DNA of 7,593 nucleotides from Thermoplasmatota archaeon. Its GTDB lineage: Archaea > Thermoplasmatota > E2 > DHVEG-1. Below the pieces are notes generated by a model that saw only the letters and a list, made by a program, of their open reading frames with translations, did no database searches and was not told where the DNA came from. The position numbers were made by a program, and so were the translations under genes. Of this stretch, positions 5,170-7,593 are shown one piece after another. The stretch is taken from NCBI GenBank assembly GCA_022866015.1, contig JALHTX010000274.1, positions 1 through 7,593 of the forward strand. The letters run 5' to 3'. Every line of letters begins with the position of its first letter. Position 1 is the first letter of the stretch.

Positions 5170-5243
5170 GCCGATGTAGCTTAGCCCGGTTGAGCGGCTG
5201 ATTCGTAATCAGCAGGTCGAGGGTTCAACTCCCTCCATCGGCT
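5170..5243 (+). tRNA. tRNA-Thr (anticodon CGT)
   Basis: A complete cloverleaf can be drawn: acceptor GCCGATG (5170-5176) with CATCGGC (5236-5242), D arm GCTT/GAGC, anticodon arm GCTGA-TTCGTAA-TCAGC with anticodon CGT at 5204-5206, and T arm GAGGG-TTCAACT-CCCTC. The discriminator is T5243, as in archaeal tRNA-Thr, and no CCA is encoded. There is no intron. The 3' end, from 5230 onward, forms part of a 36-bp sequence that recurs at 6852, suggesting use as an integration site. Confidence 0.96.
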
Positions 5244-5265
5244 TGGGAAAAGCATTTTTCTCCTG
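5230..5265 (+). repeat. outer direct repeat, copy 1 (tRNA-Thr 3' end plus downstream hairpin)
   Basis: These 36 bp match 6852-6887 with two differences (5245 and 5262). The repeat comprises the last 14 nt of tRNA-Thr followed by a short hairpin-like run, GGGAAAA-GCA-TTTTTCT, that may act as the tRNA terminator. A repeat consisting of a tRNA 3' end plus its terminator is the classic form of an attachment site, since insertion leaves the tRNA functional. Confidence 0.7.
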
Positions 5266-5315
5266 TTGGCGACCTTAAAAATATAAAACTACAAGAGGGC
5301 TTTATACCTGTGGTT

Positions 5316-5361
5316 CAAATCCCTTTTCCCTGCACTAATTTTTTTACACTGATTTCATTTC
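5316..5361 (+). repeat. inner direct repeat, copy 1 (3' end of a second tRNA, degenerate)
   Basis: This copy matches 6696-6741 at most positions, with two single-base gaps and a few substitutions. With the preceding GGTT the sequence reads GGTTCAAATCCC, the B-box/T-arm signature of a tRNA gene, followed by an acceptor-like TTCCCTGCA. The bases upstream (5244-5315) do not fold into a convincing tRNA: the T-stem partner is mismatched and no D or anticodon arm is clear. I read it as a tRNA 3' fragment, Leu-like by its acceptor end and A discriminator, with low certainty on identity. Confidence 0.5.
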
Positions 5362-5420
5362 CTCATTTTAATTATTGTGCAACATCTCTTTATCCAGTTT
5401 ATGTGCAAAACCTATCATTA

Positions 5421-5437
5421 CGAAACATTTATTTATC
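5421..5437 (+). promoter_or_regulatory. BRE/TATA element of the antiporter gene
   Basis: CGAAAC followed by ATTTATTTAT matches the purine-rich BRE plus TATA pattern of archaea. The box is centred about 29 nt before the ATG at 5461, supporting that start and a leaderless transcript. Confidence 0.5.
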
Positions 5438-5460
5438 AAAACTCTCTCAATCTATTTCGC

Positions 5461-6600
5461 ATGACTCCCTTTGTTGTCAAACGTGGAATAGTTGCAAAAA
5501 ATGTCTATACTCTACCTATCATTCAATCAATTTCCAAAAAACTTAGAATTGGTAAATTTTTCTATTTATTACTTATTTTTATACCAATAAGTATCTTTTT
5601 TGGTTTGTTTACGGAAAATAAGACTTTAACTTTTATTACTTCTATTTTATCTATCATTCCTCTTGCACGAATCTTAGGATATACGACAAAAGAGATTTCA
5701 CTTCAAACAAATCCAACCATCAGTGGTCTTGTTTCGGCCACATTTGGAAATGCTATCGAGTTGATCATTGCTATCTTTGCTCTAAAAAATGGTTTTATAG
5801 ATGTAGTAAAAGCGTCTCTTATTGGAAGTATTGTTGGAAATATCTTGTTATTGGTTGGTTTAAGTGTGTTGTTTGGAGGCTTACGCTATAAACATCAAAG
5901 ATTCAATAATGAGACTATAGCAATCTCTGCTACCATGCTTATTATAGTTGTGGCAGGTTTATCAATCCCTAGCGCCTATGCATTTCTTAAACCAAACGAC
6001 TCAAATAATCAGAACTTAAGCATCGCTGTTGCAATTGTGATGGCATTAATCTATATTGCAGGATTGGTATTTTCTCTATTGACCCATAAAGATCTTTTTG
6101 ATGCAAGCGACGAAATGAAGGCAACACACGAAAAACCGACGATGACTCGACGATATGCTTCACTAATTTTATTACTTACAATGATTGTAGTTGCGGTAGA
6201 ATCTGAGTTCCTTGTTAGAGGAATAGATGAGGCCGCATCAACAATGCACATTTCAATGATTTTTATTGGAGTAGTTGTAATCGCAATCATCACAAATATC
6301 GCAGAGAAATCAACCGCAATACATTTTGCGTTGGAAAACAAATTGGACGTTTCGATTGAAATTGGTTTAAGCAGTGCGATACAAATTGCATTGTTTGTCG
6401 TTCCAATTCTTATGCTCATAAGTCAGGTTTTTAAATTCGGTTTTTCGCTTGTTTTTACACCATTTGAAATACTATCTGTAGTACTTGCTGTTATGATTAT
6501 AAACTATCTCTCTGCCGATGGTAGATGCAACTGGCTTGAAGGAGCGCAGTTAATTAGTGTTTATCTAATTATAGCAATAGCATTTTTCTTTATTTCTTGA
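5461..6600 (+). CDS. CaCA/Cax-family cation:proton antiporter (probable Ca2+/H+ exchanger)
   Basis: The 379-aa inner-membrane protein exports a divalent cation, probably Ca2+, in exchange for protons. It has about eleven hydrophobic segments in two inverted halves. The first alpha-repeat has the Cax signature GNAIEL at 96-101 with E100. The second, TNIAEK at 278-283, keeps N279 and E282 but replaces the usual Gly and His of GNAxEH. A partner motif SSAIQIALF follows at 304-312. An acidic loop (DLFDASDE) separates the halves. The open frame extends to an ATG at 5377, but the family normally begins close to the SKKLRIGKFFYLLLIF segment, and the promoter at 5421-5437 favours the ATG at 5461. It is the only gene between two nested pairs of direct repeats, so it may be a mobile cassette gene. 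Confidence 0.88.
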   Translation: MTPFVVKRGIVAKNVYTLPIIQSISKKLRIGKFFYLLLIFIPISIFFGLFTENKTLTFITSILSIIPLARILGYTTKEISLQTNPTISGLVSATFGNAIELIIAIFALKNGFIDVVKASLIGSIVGNILLLVGLSVLFGGLRYKHQRFNNETIAISATMLIIVVAGLSIPSAYAFLKPNDSNNQNLSIAVAIVMALIYIAGLVFSLLTHKDLFDASDEMKATHEKPTMTRRYASLILLLTMIVVAVESEFLVRGIDEAASTMHISMIFIGVVVIAIITNIAEKSTAIHFALENKLDVSIEIGLSSAIQIALFVVPILMLISQVFKFGFSLVFTPFEILSVVLAVMIINYLSADGRCNWLEGAQLISVYLIIAIAFFFIS

Positions 6601-6695
6601 AGAATTCACAAGCGTTATAGAACTGATTACCATCCATTTTTTCGTCTGTTCAACCTTTTTTGAGACTTTAAATGATTTTTAAATCTCTTTGTATC

Positions 6696-6741
6696 CAAAT
6701 CCCTTTCCCTGTACTAATTTTGTTATACTGTTTTTCATTTC
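6696..6741 (+). repeat. inner direct repeat, copy 2 (tRNA 3' end remnant)
   Basis: This is the partner of 5316-5361. Here the tRNA spacing is regular: CAAAT, then CCCTT as T-stem 3' strand, TCCCTGT as acceptor 3' strand, and A as discriminator. That supports descent from the 3' end of a tRNA gene whose acceptor would begin GCAGGGA or similar. No 5' part of a tRNA precedes it. Confidence 0.5.
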
Positions 6742-6789
6742 TAAAAAACATTGACACAATATATTACTATACATTTAATATTAGAAAAA

Positions 6790-6817
6790 TATGGAAAAAA
6801 TCGTAATTTTTACCATA
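6790..6817. repeat. 28-nt inverted repeat
   Basis: TATGGAAAAAAT and ATTTTTACCATA pair over 12 bp with one mismatch around a CGTA loop. The decamer AAAAAATCGT occurs in it at 6795-6804 and again at 6817-6826, 22 bp later. This could be a hairpin at the end of the antiporter transcript or a protein-binding site between the repeat copies. Confidence 0.45.
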
Positions 6818-6851
6818 AAAAATCGTTAATAAATTAAACCTTTTTCTGATA

Positions 6852-6887
6852 TCCCTCCATCGGCTTAGGAAAAGCATTTTTCTGCTG
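6852..6887 (+). repeat. outer direct repeat, copy 2 (tRNA-Thr 3' fragment)
   Basis: This second copy of 5230-5265 contains 14 nt of the tRNA-Thr 3' end (6852-6865) and the following hairpin, AGGAAAA-GCA-TTTTTCT, which pairs slightly better here. No acceptor 5' strand, D arm or anticodon arm lies upstream, so it is a fragment, not a tRNA. It has the form expected of the distal attachment site of an integrated element. Confidence 0.7.
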
Positions 6888-6950
6888 CCAACAAAGAAAT
6901 AGAAATACTAATTTTCAATTTTTAACTAGTTTAATAAAAATAAATTTTTT

Positions 6951-7046
6951 TTAATTTTTTTTACAATTTTCACATTTACCTTTTTTAGCACTCCAAAAGT
7001 TTACACCATTTATTCCAAACCTTATTTTACAGTCACTACAAATCAA
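6951..7046 (-). CDS. 31-aa zinc-ribbon-like protein
   Basis: The minus-strand frame ending in TAA at 6953-6951 reads ICSDCKIRFGINGVNFWS and then AKKGKCENCKKN: two CxxC knuckles (residues 3-6 and 25-28) separated by 18 residues, a compact zinc-ribbon layout with conserved-looking aromatic and glycine positions between. There is no ATG. A TTG at 7046-7044 lies about 26 nt from a TATA element (7068-7077), consistent with a leaderless start; a TTG at 7055 would add three residues. It lies downstream of the response-regulator pair on the same strand. Proteins of this type bind metal and often nucleic acid or a partner protein; the role is unknown. Confidence 0.5.
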   Translation of the reverse strand: MICSDCKIRFGINGVNFWSAKKGKCENCKKN

Positions 7047-7076
7047 ACCTATCAACTCTAGTATATATTTTATATA

Positions 7077-7096
7077 AAAACCTTTTAAAAGGTTTT
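7077..7096. terminator. 20-bp perfect palindrome after the response regulators
   Basis: AAAACCTTTTAAAAGGTTTT is exactly self-complementary and, read on the minus strand, is followed by a T/A-rich run (TTTTTATATAAAA). It could end the response-regulator transcript. It also adjoins the TATA element of the 31-aa gene, so an operator role is an alternative. A second inverted repeat, AAATCTT/AAGATTT at 7104-7126, lies between it and the stop codon at 7129. Confidence 0.4.
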
Positions 7097-7128
7097 GTTG
7101 TACAAATCTTACCAGAAAAAAGATTTTT

Positions 7129-7503
7129 TTAAGGTTTTTTAAGTATTTTTTCCAGTCTTTGTTTCAAATCTTTAACATCAAAAGGTTTTACAATATAATC
7201 CACCGTAGCAAGATTTCCCATCCCCATACTCATAGTATCACCTTTTGCAGTAAGAAATACTATCGGTATTTTTTTCCAATCAGGATTATCTTTTATCTTT
7301 GCTGCTACATCCCATCCGCTTATTTCAGGCATCATAATATCTAATAAAACTAAATCAGGATTACCTTTCATCTCACATAGTTTTTCTATGCATTCCTGAC
7401 CATTTTTTGCCTTAATTATATTGTAACCATATATTTCTAAAGTCTGAGCTACAGTTAGAAGTATATCTGGTTCATCATCAACCACAAGTATTGTTTTACT
7501 CAT
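7129..7503 (-). CDS. stand-alone CheY-like response regulator
   Basis: This 124-aa protein consists of a single receiver domain and accepts a phosphoryl group from a histidine kinase. The standard residues are present: D9/D10 in VVDDE for Mg2+ binding, D55 in LLDIMMP as the phosphorylated Asp, T85 in FLTA, Y103 and K106 in DYIVKPF. There is no output domain, so it probably acts by protein contact or in a phosphorelay. An insert-like MSMGMGNLA near 91-99 in the alpha4 region is Met/Gly-rich. It begins 7 nt after the stop of a second receiver protein, so the two are an operon; an AAGGAA near 7514-7519 may serve as a weak SD. Confidence 0.93.
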   Translation of the reverse strand: MSKTILVVDDEPDILLTVAQTLEIYGYNIIKAKNGQECIEKLCEMKGNPDLVLLDIMMPEISGWDVAAKIKDNPDWKKIPIVFLTAKGDTMSMGMGNLATVDYIVKPFDVKDLKQRLEKILKKP

Positions 7504-7510
7504 AATCTTT

Positions 7511-7593
7511 TTATTCCTTTTCAGTAAGTATTTTATCTACTCTATTTAGTAATGTTTCTTTATCAAATGGTTTCATAATATAATCTGCAAGTC
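7511..7593 (-). CDS. C-terminal end of a second receiver-domain protein (partial)
   Basis: A frame entering from the right edge gives 26 residues, LADYIMKPFDKETLLNRV and on to ILTEKE, before TAA at 7513-7511. The ADYIMKPFD motif contains the conserved receiver Lys and Pro, and the rest is the terminal alpha5 helix. The protein therefore ends with a receiver domain; whether it is stand-alone, a tandem receiver or a hybrid kinase cannot be seen. It lies 7 nt upstream of the complete response regulator, suggesting cotranscription and a shared phosphorelay. Confidence 0.85.
   Translation of the reverse strand, partial: LADYIMKPFDKETLLNRVDKILTEKE

Larger units (their letters stand above)
6601..6950. 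other. 350-nt AT-rich intergenic stretch with repeat remnants
   Basis: I see no credible gene here. It holds the second copies of the inner (6696-6741) and outer (6852-6887) direct repeats and a near-perfect 28-nt inverted repeat (6790-6817). The first 90 bases show nothing recognisable. Confidence 0.6.

Noticed and set aside
5244..5334. A complete second tRNA gene directly after tRNA-Thr
   Set aside because: GGGAAAA and TTTTCCC can pair and GGTTCAAATCC is B-box-like, but the T stem is mismatched, the anticodon arm does not close around CTTAAAA, and no proper D arm exists. It is kept only as a tRNA 3' remnant.
6051..6419. Minus-strand 122-codon frame inside the antiporter gene
   Set aside because: It is antisense to conserved transmembrane segments and motif residues; the Ile/Ser/Thr-rich translation is typical of a shadow frame.
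1..7593. CRISPR array or insertion-sequence ends
   Set aside because: No regularly spaced repeats with unique spacers and no transposase or terminal inverted repeats with target duplications were seen on either strand.

Overview
The window looks archaeal and AT-rich, most likely from an uncultivated euryarchaeote. A Thermoplasmatota-type organism would fit but cannot be proved from this sequence. The archaeal signs are a compact RNase HII, a tRNA-Thr gene without an encoded CCA, and a promoter pattern in which TATA boxes lie about 26-30 nt upstream of start codons (leaderless genes) while downstream operon genes carry Shine-Dalgarno (SD) sites.

Layout. (1) 1-1170, plus strand: the 3' end of an unrecognised gene, then an amidohydrolase/deaminase-type metalloenzyme whose last residues appear to run on in another frame. 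(2) 1255-4239: an element-like block. A minus-strand chain of six very small genes (ribbon-helix-helix-type regulator, 52-aa helical protein, Sm-like/SH3-barrel candidate, 31-aa hydrophobic peptide, 49-aa membrane protein, zinc-finger plus basic-region protein) is joined by 4-nt start/stop overlaps and internal SDs. Divergent from it is a 156-aa basic protein of unknown function, and convergent with that is a tyrosine recombinase whose base composition differs visibly from the rest. Palindromes built from the half-site TAGTAA/TTACTA lie at the promoters of both the recombinase and the 156-aa gene. (3) 4415-5243: host-type genes, rnhB (RNase HII) on the minus strand and tRNA-Thr(CGT) on the plus strand, divergently arranged. 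(4) 5230-6887: a cation/proton antiporter gene of the CaCA/Cax family enclosed by two nested pairs of direct repeats. The outer pair carries the last 14 nt of tRNA-Thr. The inner pair looks like the 3' end of a second, missing tRNA. (5) 6951-7593, minus strand: a probable 31-aa zinc-ribbon protein and two tandem CheY-like response regulators, the second running off the window.

Reading: regions 2 and 4 look like mobile or formerly mobile DNA on either side of conserved RNase HII and tRNA genes. Region 2 has the makings of a small integrated plasmid or virus: recombinase, DNA-binding regulator, and a compact operon of small proteins under a probable shared operator. Region 4 may be a very small tRNA-targeted cassette carrying only a transporter. 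The least ordinary items are the overlapping micro-operon, the shared operator half-sites, and the nested tRNA-end repeats around the antiporter.
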